Origin: Sebastes aleutianus
Lineage: Eukaryota; Chordata; Actinopteri; Perciformes; Sebastidae
Reading direction: 5' to 3'
Length of the DNA stretch: 64,000 nt
NCBI GenBank assembly: GCA_916700875.1
Contig: CAKAKS010000022.1
Coordinates: 11,616,013-11,680,012 of the forward strand
Shown here: positions 12,890-24,787 of the stretch, piece after piece
Layout of the letters: every line of letters begins with the position of its first letter
How positions within the stretch are numbered: the first letter of the stretch is position 1
Translations under genes and position numbers: made by a program
Notes under the pieces: model-generated
Database searches by the model: none
Told to the model about the DNA's origin: nothing
What the model saw: only the letters and a program-made list of their open reading frames with translations

Positions 12890-14313
12890 GAAGAGGACTT
12901 TTGGTTCCAACACTCTAAATGTGACTTCAACACATTTCCATATCAATATTAATGTGGGCATGTGCTGATATGAAACAACAAAGCTCCAAGTCTTCCTCCG
13001 TACTTAGTATTCAGCATGAGAAAACAGTTGCCATCAGATTCCCAGATGACAAATGATTCATCTTGTTTTTCTTTCTCTCCTGATAACACGACTCGTACGA
13101 TGACAGGTGGATGTAGAGTACAGTCAGCTTGTGATTCTACTCCCCTCTGAGATAAAGTAAAAATCAATAAAACATTATTCAACCCATATGTATTGTAAGT
13201 AATCTAACTATGTTTCTTGTCAGAGAACAATCTCCATAACTGACAGCTCGCTGCATCAAAACAGTGGGCACGTCCATGAATTGGTCCACCAGGCAGCAGC
13301 ACTATTGTCCTCTAGGGTCAAAGCAGACTTGCTAATTTCCTATTCATATATTCACAGCGTCAGCCTCTTTCTGTACACTTTGGGTCTTTGCTGAGGATGT
13401 TCCAGTCAAATAAGCTTTAATCAAACCAGCCAAATATGCAACTAAGCAGCTTCAGTAATTCCAAACGGAGCAAATAACTTTTTCCACAAACACATGCGGT
13501 TACATTTTGATCCAAGTGGATGGTGTATAAAAGATTATGACACATCATCTTCCATACTCGTCTAAAGAATATATCCTTATAATGCAAAATATAATATTCT
13601 AATGCAGCTCAAAGCTGTCATTTTAGTTACTTTGTATTTAGAAGTGCACTCAAAAAAGATTTCGAGTGGTTTTGTTTATACCAAAAGTGTCGAAGGCCCA
13701 AAGGAAAAGACTGATATTCCGCCAGGGCACTAATACATTTTGTGGTCCATTAAAATTCTCAATGAAAATAGAAAACGTGAACAACATAATAGCCATCATC
13801 CCAGTGCAATAACACAACAATAAAATAGCTTTAAAATGAATCTGAAATGATCACCATGGGGGAAACTAGCGTGACGTGGAAAGAAACATAGTAGGAAAAT
13901 GAGAGATAAATATAAACAAAGCATAAATAAACGGAAAGTAAAAGTTGTTGTACAAAACATACAAACAAGAAAGAATCCTTGAATGTGTTCAGGTTGACAG
14001 TGACACTGAGTGGGAGCCCTGCCACTGTAGACATATGGCATTTCAGTTTAAATAGATGTTTAGCGTATCGACTGGCTGAACGGAACAGAGACTAACCTTT
14101 AACTCAATGATGCCTGCTGCAATGTCTCTTCAAATGCTTCCTCCACACTCACCGGCAGTCACTCGGATCTACAGTAGAGGGGATGGAAATGAAAAGAAAG
14201 GCCGTGTTTGTATGAATGAATGAGAAAACAGTCATCTATTTTATGCTAGTTCTCTCAGTAGGCTCCAGGGGTATCCTGGAAGAAAATATATCTAACAATC
14301 TTTGTTTGGTATT
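12890..14313. other. Unique non-coding DNA, no gene seen
   Basis: AT-rich sequence without recognisable coding or transposon ends. Open frames are under 85 codons. Confidence 0.5.
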
Positions 14314-14565
14314 AGAGCTGTCACAATGATAGATTTTCATTACATGATTATCGCGGCCAAAAGAATTTGCGATAACGTCATTATTGTGATGTCTATAGAA
14401 AATTTGAAAGAACTGGAATAACCGCCTCTCGATTGTATGCCTCTGCCAACCAGTCAAGTTGCAGTTTACATCCATATTGGTCTAAAATGTCATCAATTTA
14501 GCCTATTAAACATTGTCACACAAATGTGTATAATTCTTGATTTATGACCAAAAACATGTTTTTTG

Positions 14566-14593
14566 AGGTCACAGTGACCTTGACCTTTGACCA
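14566..14593. promoter_or_regulatory. Consensus ERE followed by DR1 (predicted)
   Basis: AGGTCACAGTGACCT is a perfect palindromic estrogen-response element (two half-sites, three-base spacer). It is followed directly by TGACCTTTGACCA, a direct repeat with one-base spacing of the type bound by RXR heterodimers and HNF4. The motif match is seen in sequence; binding is not shown. Confidence 0.5.
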
Positions 14594-14705
14594 CCAAAAT
14601 CTAATCAGCTCATCCTTGAGTCCAAGTGGACATTTGTACCAACTTTGAAGAAATTCCCTCAAGTTGTTCCTGAGATATCACGTTCACAAGAATTGGACGG
14701 ACATG

Positions 14706-14733
14706 AGGTCACCGCGACCTTGACCTTTGACCT
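14706..14733. promoter_or_regulatory. Near-ERE plus DR1, duplicated copy (predicted)
   Basis: AGGTCACCGCGACCT differs from a perfect palindrome by one half-site base. It is followed by TGACCTTTGACCT, a DR1. It arises from the internal duplication of the repeat. Confidence 0.45.
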
Positions 14734-14909
14734 CCAAAATCAGTTCATCCTTGAATCCAAGTGGACAAACCCGGGCCCTTCTTGCTGTGAGGCAACAGTG
14801 CTTAACACTGATTACACAATATTATCATGTGTATATCTTTAACATGATATCAATATTTAATTTTTCAATATCGCATTTATCCTAAATACCGGTATATCGT
14901 GACATCCCA

Positions 14910-16080
14910 ATTGGTTATAATCAATTGTCATCGCCTCATAGACTTTCTGTTCTTTGGGATTGAAAATCTTGACCATTTCTGTTCTAAAACTATGCTGAAG
15001 GGAATAAACTGCAGGTACACAAGACAAAGACGACACGCCTGCTTTGCATTTGAAATCTTTGAATAATCAGAGTGCACAATGGGCTCAAACAGCTGTATCC
15101 AGGGACAGATAAATAAGCCCAACATCTTTTGGCCCTGTTGATTGTTCCGTCAGCTCAGTAATCTGTGCATGTCAGTGGCGGGGTGGCAGATATCCATTAT
15201 CGATGGACTGCTTTCACAGACAATTGGCCATATTCAGGGAGCTGCCAGTGGGGACCAGCCATGTGTTGGAAAACCAGTACAGAGAGCAGCTGGGGATCTC
15301 CTCCCAACAGATGCTGCCTGCTGTGGAGGCGGTGGGAGGACTTCCAGTTGAGTCCTGGTGGGGGAATGTGGGGGTCTGGGTGCTGACGTCTACACTGTCT
15401 GATAAAGGCTGATAAAGTGCTATTAATTTAGTCTATTAAATGGAATTAAGCCCAACTGATTTAGAGCTGGAATGAATAGTTAATTAATTGATTAGTTGAT
15501 TGACAGCTTCTCAAACGTGAGAATTTGCTAATTTCCTGCTTTATGGCACTGACAAATATCTTTGGGATTCGGATTTTTGGATAGACATACTAGATGTATT
15601 AGCTTGTGCACAATCAAATGCATTTGAACATACAATAAATATGTCAGAGGCAATTACTTCCTATCACAGAGCAGTAAAAGATAGCACAGAATACATTTTT
15701 TTTTTCTGGAAACACAATAAACATTTGGCAGTATTGCATGTTCTGAAAATCTTTTGCTATTAGCCGTAATGCAGAAATTAGTTTGACTACAAAGTTGAGG
15801 GTTTGATGTGAGAAAATTAGATTAGATCCATCAGATTTCATAGCAATATGTCCATTAGATTTATTGTGTATAAGTGGAAATTTGGTCCTGATAGTGGTCT
15901 AAGAAAGGTCAGTAGGTCACCAAAATCCTAATGAATCATCCTCTGTAGACTATGAATATCCGCCGCAAATTTACTGGAAATTTGACCATTGGTCAAGATA
16001 CCTAGTCAGTTATGACTCGATGCCAGCGCTGAACGAAAGCTCAGAAAGATACCAAAATTAGTATGGATCATCCTCGAGAA
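14910..16080. other. Unique non-coding DNA, no gene seen
   Basis: Several overlapping short frames near 15142-15412 run through one GC-richer patch in all frames, which argues against a real exon. No repeat ends were recognised. Confidence 0.5.
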
Positions 16081-16170
16081 CAGGGATGACCAAAGAGGGG
16101 CCCGTGGAACAATGTTAGCCCGCCATACGGTTTGATTTGGCCCGCCAGATGTTTCTAGCGATTTCCCATT
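16081..16170 (+). mobile_element. hAT-like repeat end fragment
   Basis: CAGGGATGACCAAAGAGG, GGCCCG and TTTGATTTGGCCCGCCAG match the pattern of hAT-type ends in vertebrates that begin CAGGGGT and contain GGCCCGC blocks. Only one end is visible, so it is a truncated remnant. Confidence 0.45.
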
Positions 16171-16217
16171 ATTATTTTTCTTTTTTTATTAAAAGACCAC
16201 CAACTTTACTGTCTTTC

Positions 16218-16545
16218 GGAGGCTGTAGCAGGCTCTGATAGAGCTAGAAGATGGATACAAGAATGAAGATACCAGTATCATATGAAACTAAAAAAACCTA
16301 AGGAATCAATTGGTACCATTCATGCCATGCTAGGTTGTCGGGAAGGGGGCTAAATAACGCTCCAAAGTTAGGCTAAAATTTGACTTTCGAAAGGGTCCCT
16401 TGACCTCTGACCTCAAGGTATCAATGAGGAAAGAACTAATGAGAAAAAAACTCAAGGTAGGAATGAAAATGGGTTCTATGGGTACCCTCGAGTCTCCCCT
16501 TTACAGACATGCCCACTTTATGATAATCACATGCAGTTTTGGGCA
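16218..16545 (+). mobile_element. AGGGCTGTCAA-family repeat, copy A (5'-truncated)
   Basis: Family order, pieced together from the four copies in this window: a terminal AGGGCTGTCAA, TTGTAGCGGGCTCAG, GAAGATACTGG then TATCATATGA, CTAAGGAATC, TAAATAACGCTCCAAA, TTGACCTCTGACCTCAAG, ATGGGTTCTATGGGTACCC. This copy contains the parts from GGCTGTAGCAGGCTC onwards and ends after CATGCAGTTTTGGGCAA. Other copies are at 20771, 27774 and 60738. It is non-coding and resembles a widespread percomorph non-autonomous element. Confidence 0.7.
16401..16413 (-). promoter_or_regulatory. Perfect DR1 nuclear-receptor motif (predicted)
   Basis: TGACCTCTGACCT is the reverse complement of AGGTCAGAGGTCA, two perfect half-sites with one-base spacing. 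It lies in repeat copy A and is preserved at the same place in copies C and D. Confidence 0.5.
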
Positions 16546-17984
16546 ACATGCAGGTGCAGCACCATTAAGTTACAGTTTTAGCCCTCCAAGGGAAAAAGTT
16601 AGGGACCATAAATATCCATCTTTAACCAAAACATATCAATATTCCTGTTCTGAGGACCCACAACAAAAAATATTCTGCCAGCACAGGAGGAGATGAGACT
16701 TTAAACGCCACTCTGCACTGAAGTTGTGTGAATGCGGAGCGGGCTACTGATGATTGCCTTTCATTCTCCCCCTCATACTGTGAAAAGTGTATTTACCTGC
16801 CAACTGATGCACAGATTAATAGCCATTACCTCTACTTGGCAGGAGTATAAAGCAAAAAGTATTTCGCATACAGCGCATTCATTCATATTTCAATGCACCT
16901 GTCGTCGTGCCTTATCGGAAAAGAAAAATTATGAGGGAAAGTGAAAAGGTAAATTAATTTCATTTTACATAGCACTAGACACATTCAAACAATTTAAAAT
17001 GCATTGTGGTTGTGTGTGATTTGTTTCCTTACTGTCACATCAAATATTAGTTTCGAATTATCATGCAATATATAGTAGTTTATAATAGATTAGGCTCTAT
17101 TTTTATGTCACTCAGTGGCATTCCAGTTGCATTCAGAAGCATTTAATATAATAAAGCTGTCAGCCAAGTGCAGCGTTATTTATATGAAAAGAGTTTCTAA
17201 TGTGTCCTTGAATTTTATTTACAAACCACAGGAACATTTCGTGCTTGCGTACAAGTGGCAGCCCTTTTCCATTTGTCCTAATAACGTCATATATTAGCTG
17301 TATATTGGGTCCTGTTTGGCTGCTCTCAACACTTTCCAGCTGTTCTCAAATGTAAATCACATTCAGAGAGTGCAGCCTGTCCTGATAACAAGTCCCATTA
17401 AAATGCTGAGCCCAAATCAACGATGCGTCATACACTTGAAATGAGCTGCTAAATATGCATGCATAACAAATAGCATGATCGGAACACAATGAGCATGTCA
17501 TCGTGATATTAGTCGCTAGCGACTCAGTATTTGCCTTTGTGGCTTTTCAGCAGCCATCTGCACGAGTCCTTTTGTGAGGCTTCATAGAACACAGTTCCTG
17601 TTTCCTGCTGTGTTTTCACATTTTTCTCCTCCGATCCTTCTGCTCATCACTTTTTACCACAAAATACGGGGACTCGTAATAACAATATCTCTCTTGTTTG
17701 GAGGTATTTAACCACCTCTCGGTCGCTCTCTTACATTTACCTGGATGCGTAAGACTATAGCTCTCATCTCAATCATCCACACGTGAAGCTGACACACTTC
17801 TTTAGTAGATTTATTATTATTCCACAAAGGCCGTTTTTATCAATAATTGACTTTATAGAGTAACTATCTGTTGGCGTTTATCCTTTAAAAACAACACAAA
17901 GGGAGGCATGCACCTAACCGTGCGGTCTAGCAACAGCACTATAAACACCCAGGGAGTGAAAGGGACTCAACGTCTAATTGAGGC
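16546..17984. other. Unique non-coding DNA, possible conserved element
   Basis: No gene or transposon ends are seen. The stretch at about 17395-17530 (ATGCATGCATAA, CATGATCGGAAC, GTCGCTAGCGAC) is complex, unique and free of repeats, so it is a reasonable candidate for conserved non-coding sequence. This is an inference only. Confidence 0.4.
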
Positions 17985-18130
17985 TTTTAATTGAAGTTTT
18001 ACGGTACTTTGCACTAAAATGTCCATTTTTTGTGTCATGATTTGGACCTGAATCCATCAACATTACTACTAAATAGCCATATGCATTGATTTTCAGCTGA
18101 AAAAAAGTGGTTTGGGGGTTTAGTGACTCT
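17985..18130 (-). mobile_element. Fragment of a TTAA-type MITE
   Basis: On the minus strand the right end reads TTAAAGAGTCACTAAACCCC, followed by ATGCATATGGCTATTTAGTA, which resembles a recurrent fish element flanked by TTAA. The other end was not found, so it is truncated. TTAA flanks point to a piggyBac-like mobiliser, but this is uncertain. Confidence 0.45.
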
Positions 18131-20770
18131 TTAAGCGCAGATTATTTTGAATAGATTCTTTGGCAAACTTGAACGATGCAATCCCTGTGAAGAATATGAA
18201 CCGTAGCCAGATGTTGGCCAATTTCTGTGCTTGCAATCATGCAACCACATCCCATTCCCCATTCCCCATTCCCCAACCCGCTGATATCACTAGCAAAAAT
18301 GACATTCTCGATATGGCAAATGTAACGTACAGCCCAATCTCCATGCTCAACAACCTGTGCAGTAGCTTATGTAACGACATGATGAGGAGCCAAGGGCACA
18401 ATCTTTAGATCTGGGAACCAGCCGAAGGGGGGGGGTAGACACTCGACAGGAGAGATATTACCACAGTAATCTACACTGAGAGGGTGAGCTGTAGAGCAAG
18501 CTGACCTTGAAGAGTTTAACCTGCCAATCAAAAGAGTGTTTCTCCTCTCCGGCAGGCAGCGAGGCAGAAAGCAAAGCCCCAGATATGTCAGCTGGGGCCA
18601 GATGTATAAATGATGTGGAGACACAAAACTAATACGTGCACCCGCTTCCCACACTGAACTCGGTGTGATTTAAAACAGCAGAAATGTGGTTTGTATTGTG
18701 TGTGTGCATGCTTTATGCCAGATATACACACCAGCCTGTAGTTTGATGGCGGTGGCTGTGATGCTAAACCTCAGGAGCAGATCAAATATTTCCTGTCTGT
18801 GAGTATTACGGACTTGTTGTGCAGTATTTGGGTGTCTGATAAGCTTTTAAATGCATTAATCTGATAAGAAAAACGGGACTTCCTGGATCACATTTCAGCA
18901 GCAACGGACTTGAAAGGAAGGACTACTTGAGCTGCATGGTTTGCCAATGTACCAGCCATATAAGAAACTCGAATCACTTGAATAATAACTTGCCTCCTAC
19001 ACATGTAGCATTATAAAATGCAGAATGTAAATGCACAACAGCTGCTAGCATAGACAACCAGGTCAGCAGCGCCTGTATTTTGTTATCCGTGTTGGATTGA
19101 CCACTGGTAGTCAAGGCTGATATTGTTTGTTTTTTCTGTTTTTGCATTGAAAACGCCAGAGTAGTGTGGACGTTAGGCGTAAATGTAACAAAAGTGATGC
19201 GTTTTAAAACAAAAACATATTAGTGTGGCTGTAGTTTGAATGTGATACACTGCAGCAACAAGACAAGGACAAGGTTACTATCAAAGAGGAAGTCCTCTTT
19301 CTTTAAAAGCTCCACGTAATTACAGTATCCTTGACCAAACAGAAGGAGAAAAATCACTTTTGCCTGAAAATCATTGATACCAAGTCACTAAAAGCATCTT
19401 TAGCTGGATTCTTTGTGCTTCAACATACCATCCACGTGTCTCCTACTACAAAGTGAATGCCACTAAAATGCTTAGCAACTGTTTCCCCAGCATGCCTCAC
19501 AATGGCCGAGCTCCACTGTGCAGTGTATCTACGTACGCGCATAGGTCTCCACCAGGCTTACCATCTGCTCTATGGAAGACTTTCCACTGGTCAAGCAGTG
19601 AAGATATTTAAAGCCTAATCTGCAATGCCTGTGTATAATTTGTCTCTAGGTATCATAACTGCTTCATGTAACCGCTATTTTTCAGCGTCCTCCGACTCCC
19701 TTAACTTGAAATTGTAAGAAAAACCAAGTGAAAGACTGAAGTTAGCAGGGGGTGAGGAATATAATGTGCAATAAGACGTCTGACACCAAGACTCTGCATG
19801 CTGTTGTTCCATTTCTACTCATTTCTTGAGATCTTCCTCCTCTCTTTATGCCATATGCGGTCTTTTACCCTTTGCTGTCACCCAGAAGCGTCGTTCTGTT
19901 GTCCATAATGAGGTTTTATTCTGCGCTGCACTCGGTTTGCTGAGCTACAGTGAACTATAAATGTTACAAGGTGCAGAGATTGACACCCGACAGCGGAGCA
20001 AATAAGGAACGGGAAAAACACGACACCCAGCAAACCTGTAACTTCAGACTGAGACTTGTGTTTTATCATTTTTACAGGTCTATTTTTGCAAGAAAACTCA
20101 TTATTCCCATGTGACACAACCCCCCCCCCACCCCACCACCCTATTCTCCATCACAACACCCCGCCCGCCGTTCTTCACACCAAAGAGTTTGAATCGAGTC
20201 TTGGGCGGAGAAATGCTGCACCTGGGTAAAAATGCAGACCCTGTAGCAGCTGCGGCATTGGTGGATGAGTAATTCTGTCGTGACACAATCCTCTCCTTCT
20301 GCTTTTGATGGCTGCTCACTGGGAGAGTAATTATGAACCCCAGAGATCACTTTGAATGCTAAACTCACCACATGCGGAGGCACTTGTTTTACATTACAAC
20401 AGTCAGGGGTTAGTTTTTACAAAAAAGGTAAGTAAATTGGAGAAATACGCAAACTTTCTGTATATTCTTTCAAGCTCAAGGACATTTTAAAGCTGTCAGA
20501 GGCTGAATTGTAGTCCTCTTTGAAGCACACATCCAAACATACTTTGTTGTTTTTATTGCATCAGTCTATGCCGCCGTTTCACTTGTGCCTCTCACAGTTT
20601 CTGTGATGCAGCTTGCCAGGTCACCCTTCATCTCCAGTGACGTCACACTGATTTGTGGGCACACATGCCCAGCTGCAGGGGCACCTCTATGGAGTCATGA
20701 GAGTGTCATAAAAAGTAATTCATCTGTAAAAGAATAAGAAAATCAAAGTGGGAATATACAGATGAAAAAT
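18131..20770. other. Mostly unique non-coding DNA
   Basis: No gene is seen. Small items are an 8-bp tandem (CATTCCCC, three units) at 18249-18276, a G run near 18428-18436, a C run near 20120-20131, and a scrap at about 19135-19245 with GTAGTGTGGACGTTAGGCG and AGTGATGCGTTTTAAAAC that resembles the end of a dispersed fish MITE. Confidence 0.5.
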
Positions 20771-20931
20771 TAGGGCTGTCAAAGTTAGCGCGATAATAAT
20801 GCGTTAACGCAAATTTGTTTTAACGCCACTTATTTTTTTTAACACATTAACACAACTTGCGATTTTTAGGTTGTAGCGAGCTCAGTTTTAAAGCTAGGGT
20901 GAATTGAAGGACGTTAAATAACGCTCCAAAC
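20771..20931 (+). mobile_element. AGGGCTGTCAA-family repeat, copy B (5' end)
   Basis: It starts at the terminal TAGGGCTGTCAAAGTTAGCG and passes GCGTTAACGC, GTTGTAGCGAGCTCAGTTTT and TAAATAACGCTCCAAA. It then breaks off into AT-rich DNA and so lacks the DR1-bearing 3' half. Confidence 0.7.
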
Positions 20932-21250
20932 AAATAAATAAATTACATTATATAAAAATAAATAATAAAAAAATACAGAAAAAAGAGTAATTTAAATGGA
21001 AAAAAATAAATATATATTTTTAAAAGATATAAAGAAATATATAAAGAAATAATTGAACAAATAAATGTGAAATAAATGAAAAGGCATATAATTATTCTTT
21101 TATATTTTATTATTTGTCTTCTGCATGTATTTTTTCTTTTTCTTTGTATTTACAAATTTTTTCTATTTTTTTTTATTCTTTTATTTATTCTTCTTTATAT
21201 TTTCACATTTATTTTCTTATTCTTTTATAGATTTATTATTTTTTATGGCA
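20932..21250. repeat. AT-rich tract with A-to-T strand switch
   Basis: From 20932 to about 21085 the top strand is A-rich (AAATAAATAAATT, AATAAATAATAAAAAAATA). From about 21095 to 21245 it becomes T-rich (TTTTATTCTTTTATTTATTC). The halves are roughly complementary, so the tract could fold or extrude. It begins exactly where repeat copy B stops, suggesting expansion or replacement of that element. Confidence 0.65.
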
Positions 21251-22699
21251 CTCCTATGACTCCATACACTCCACCTGGTCTCCTTTAAAAGACATGAAAA
21301 CGGGAATCACAATATCGCCAGCGTAAGGCTTTATTCCTGTGGCAGTGCGCTGTCCTGCACAGACACTGCTCTCTGAGCAAACAAGATTACCCTGATGAAC
21401 AGAGGCAGGCTTGTTTACTCCCTGTGTCAAGGTACTTTGGGGGTGACTCACTGTCAGTGAGGAGGAGAAACTTTGGAGACGAGAAGCAGCTCTCAGGTAT
21501 CTGAGGCAATCAAATTAAAACTCAGAGTTTCTGTAAACCTGCTTCTCAAATAACTGGAAGTACATACCCTAATGTTAACTAGCTCTCGTCCTGCCACTTT
21601 CAACACGGGAAGTACCATTGATTTATATTATGATGCATTCAGGTTCTATTCAGTAAAAATGCAATGGGCGAAGGTAAATTCTAATGTTATGATGTCTTCA
21701 AATGTAATCTTGTAAAATTGTGTTATTTGCAAGAAACTTAAATGAATACAGTTAATGAATACAGTTTTGCAGCTGGTTAATCCTCCACACAACAAAGGTT
21801 TCTGTCTGATGGTTCAACAGACTAATACAGGAGTATTCCCATGTGGTACGTACATGCTGCTATACAGCCCGATGCTTGCTCAAGCAATGTTTCTAGTGCC
21901 ACTACATCTGTACTGCTCACTCTATCTAAACATTGTTCATGGACTAGACCAGTTTAGGTCACATATGATCATGATGGATGTGGACATGTGTCTGGTCTGC
22001 TGTGCAACTGCCGGAGCAAGAGAGATAGTAGCTGTGCGCTTGGTTGGCAGACCGCCATTTGAGAGTGGGCTCCATCTTGACTGAGGATGGCTGATTCCTT
22101 ATCTCACTCTCTGTCATTTCCCACAATGGTTTATCCATCCGCTGGAGGCAATACTCGTATAACTACCTGGAGTAAGAAGATTGTTATTCATACAAATGCC
22201 TGAAGCATCACATAGTGCCCAGGGACCCTAAATGACCAGTATGTGAGATGGGAAGGTGGATATGTCATAAAAAGATCCGGGATAGGATCTCTACCACTTC
22301 ACTCAAGATATTCAGCGGCTTTAAAGAATACAGAGGAACTCCACATAAAACTTCCAGAGATTAAAAGGCAATATATATTTTTTGTTCAGCGGACTGCACA
22401 ACCAAAGCATGTAATTTGCAGGCAATATAAGTCAGTTTGTTTTTTTTCCTTTAATTCCAGTTGAATAATTGCACCAATTTTGTGACAATTACTGTGTAGT
22501 CAACGAATTCTCTGGAAGTCACTCAACTCCTTTGAAATCCTCCGACTACTACCATTACAGAAGCGAGGTATACTTACATTATATTCTATAGTATCATGCT
22601 GATCTCACAGACCATTTGTAAATGCATACTGTAGGAAATGTGTTTTTTTTCTCCACATTTTGGAGAGTGAAGCTTATAACTCTAAAAAAGGCAATTCTG
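21251..22699. other. Unique non-coding DNA, no gene seen
   Basis: A 109-codon frame at 21755-22084 has no recognisable domain and no supporting context. No transposon termini were recognised. Confidence 0.5.
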
Positions 22700-23420
22700 T
22701 TACACAAGCGAAACAATGGGCAAAACCTAAGTGTGCAACGAATCACAAAACTCATGGTTCGGATCGTATCACGGTTTTGAGTCACAGATCAGATCAGATC
22801 AGCAGAAAAAAGGGAGCAAATATAACTTTTAGAGATGACCCGATTACGTTTTTTTGCCATAGATACAGTTTGCCGATCATCGATGAGCCATATCGGCCGA
22901 TACATATCATTTTTGTTGTTGTTTTTAAATTTAAATGTTATCTTTTTACTTGGTTATAATCATCTATAGTGGTTATTTACATAAAACACACAATTCAAAT
23001 GAGTAGGAAATAAAATATTATATTTTTATTGATAAAAAATCTTAGCATTAGTAGTTCTAATGATGTATTGAAGATGCTTAGAACGAGTGTTGTGAAGTTA
23101 AACAGGTCATATCTCTCTGTAATATCTATTTTATATTGCTGTGAAGACATCCTTCAAACAACTGTATTTATTATAAATTCTTCGCTAAAAACTACATCTT
23201 ACAAGATTTAATTTACCTTCGATCAATACTCTACTGAATAGAGCCTGAACACATCATAATGTAACTCAATGGAGCCTCCGTACATTAGCTGCTCAGGTGC
23301 TGCCAACGTGAACTAGCTCTCCTAATGCCGATTTCAACACAGATTTGTTTTTTTCACAATGTAGCATTATCAGGGATCGGCGACTAGAATGCCGATCTCC
23401 CGATAGCATATTTTCACTGA
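22700..23420. mobile_element. Degraded repeat cluster with GATCGG-type ends
   Basis: It opens with the repeat phrase CTCATGGTTCGGATCGTATC, then GAGATGACCCGATTACG and CATATCGGCCGATACATATC. It closes with ATCAGGGATCGGCGACTAGA and ATGCCGATCTCCCGATAGC. Alternating CCGAT/ATCGG words near both ends are typical of diverged hAT-like fish elements. The interior is AT-rich and non-coding. Boundaries are approximate. Confidence 0.4.
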
Positions 23421-24591
23421 ATAACGTCCGACAACAATTGGCAATAAAACTTACTAAGGATCACGTATCAACTACGGTCCGTTACACCACTAGCAAAACC
23501 TAGCCCTATGTTTATCAAAAATACTCTGACTTGACCATAAACCCCAAAAAAACTGAAGAAAATTAATAATTTTACATATTTGTTGAGGCTGAGTTATACT
23601 TCTTAGTAACATAAGGGAAAAATATGCATATTTCATAGTATTATAGTTGCAATTTTTATATGATGTAAACAATTCTCACAATTTGTAATTGGATTTGGTT
23701 TTACTCCTTTAAGCCTTCTACATTGCAACTGCATGAACGCGCTACATAAATAAATCTCTACTGACCTTCATGTACACTGTGCATCACGTCTGAATAACCT
23801 TGTAGTGTGAGTCCTTATTTTGCCCACTCGGCAGTAGATGTCATTATGACTGTCTGAAGGGATCATGTATTCTGCCCTCCTCAGGTTTATCGCAGCAGAA
23901 TGTAAATCATAATGTGTGAGCAGGTGTGTGTGCTCTCTGCGGAGCACTGTATGAACTGCATTCATGTTTATGTGCGAGGAAGGGCAGGCTAACTAAACTA
24001 GGCCAGAGGGGGGGTCGTCTCCATGGTGACCGCAGCAAAAGAGCCGGATGCACCTGTGTAATGCAAGCTACTTGTAGTGTTTTTGCGAGTATTATGAGAG
24101 CAGAAGTGGTTAAATCCATTTGCTGGTTCATAGAAACTGTCCTTTCTTCTTCCTTTTCTGATGTTTTTTCAAAACATATGAACTGAAAGCATCTTTCATG
24201 TTCTGTGTCAGTACTTAAAATGTATGTTATGATTGGCACATATTGTATGTTTGCTGCACTTCACATCGAAACTCTGCATTAGCATACCCTGTCACATAAT
24301 GCATTGCCAACTGAATGTCCTTCTTTTCTGTATAAATGAGAATGGCCATGGTAAATGATCCCACAGAATGATCCTCTGCAATAAGACTGGCAGTATTTTA
24401 GTTCTGGTAAAAGTCAAAAGTGTTTCATCTATACGTCAGACCGGCAGTACGTCACCCAGAGTAGAACACAACCCCCCTTTTTGGTGGAAAACAATCCTGT
24501 GTCTCTCATTGACGGCAACAGGGTAACCAGAAGGAGTTGAAACATGTCTCCAAACTTGTACTTTAAACAAACCGGTAATAGTAATAACGCT
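23421..24591. other. Unique non-coding DNA, no gene seen
   Basis: Only short overlapping frames are present. The TE-derived fragment that follows may extend somewhat upstream into this interval, but no terminal repeat was found. Confidence 0.45.
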
Positions 24592-24787
24592 ATGCCGAAG
24601 AGTTGCTGTATAGTTGGTTGCACCAACAATAAATCCAAAAATGATGATCTCCGATTTATTACCCTAAAGAAGATATAAAAGAGGGGCTTTATGGCTCCAA
24701 GCTATAGACCAGACCAGCATCGTATCATCGCCAAGGCTGCGCTACGTTTTTGGGGAAGTAAACTCGCGGTCACGGACGAGAAAATGG
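24592..24787 (+). pseudogene. Broken THAP-type zinc-finger fragment (transposon-derived)
   Basis: Translation from the ATG at 24592 gives MPKSCCIVGCTNNKSKNDDL, which matches the start of THAP domains: a methionine, then a Cys-x3-Cys zinc-ligand pair followed by Asn. Reading then changes frame twice. PKED (the Pro-Lys step of THAP) is in the frame of 24663. LWLQAIDQ, containing the Trp of the WxxAI step, is in the frame of 24689. The first frame also meets a stop at about 24676. The later Cys-x2-His pair is not visible. The THAP family is known in P-element and other transposases as well as host regulators; the absence of introns or a host gene context favours a dead transposon ORF. Too short to name further. 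Confidence 0.55.

Larger units (their letters stand above)
14435..14768 (+). mobile_element. Dispersed repeat carrying nuclear-receptor motifs, copy 1
   Basis: It is homologous to 39034-39359 in the same orientation. Shared words include GCAGTTTACATCCAT, AAAATGTCATCA, GTGACCTTGACCTTTGA, TTTGAAGAAATTCCCTC and GAGATATC, then CGTTCACAAGAA. The block from GGTCAC to AAGTGGACA appears twice (about 14567-14632 and 14706-14766), so this copy has an internal duplication that the other lacks. It is a common percomorph repeat; I cannot assign a class. It sits inside the element at 14314-14909. Confidence 0.7.
14314..14909. mobile_element. hAT-like MITE interrupted by a second repeat
   Basis: The left end AGAGCTGTCACAATGATAG and the reverse complement of the right end, GGGATGTCACGATATACCGG, are related inverted ends. 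Flanks TTGGTATT and TTGGTTAT could be a diverged 8-bp duplication, the length used by hAT elements. The middle is occupied by a different repeat (14435-14768), so this is a nested insertion. The hAT assignment is inferred from end type and duplication length. Confidence 0.5.

Noticed and set aside
21580..23340. Similarity between CTAGCTCTCGTCCTGCCAC (21580) and CTAGCTCTCCTAATGCCGA (23310)
   Set aside because: About 40 bases at roughly 75 percent; too short and weak to call a repeat family without an alignment score.
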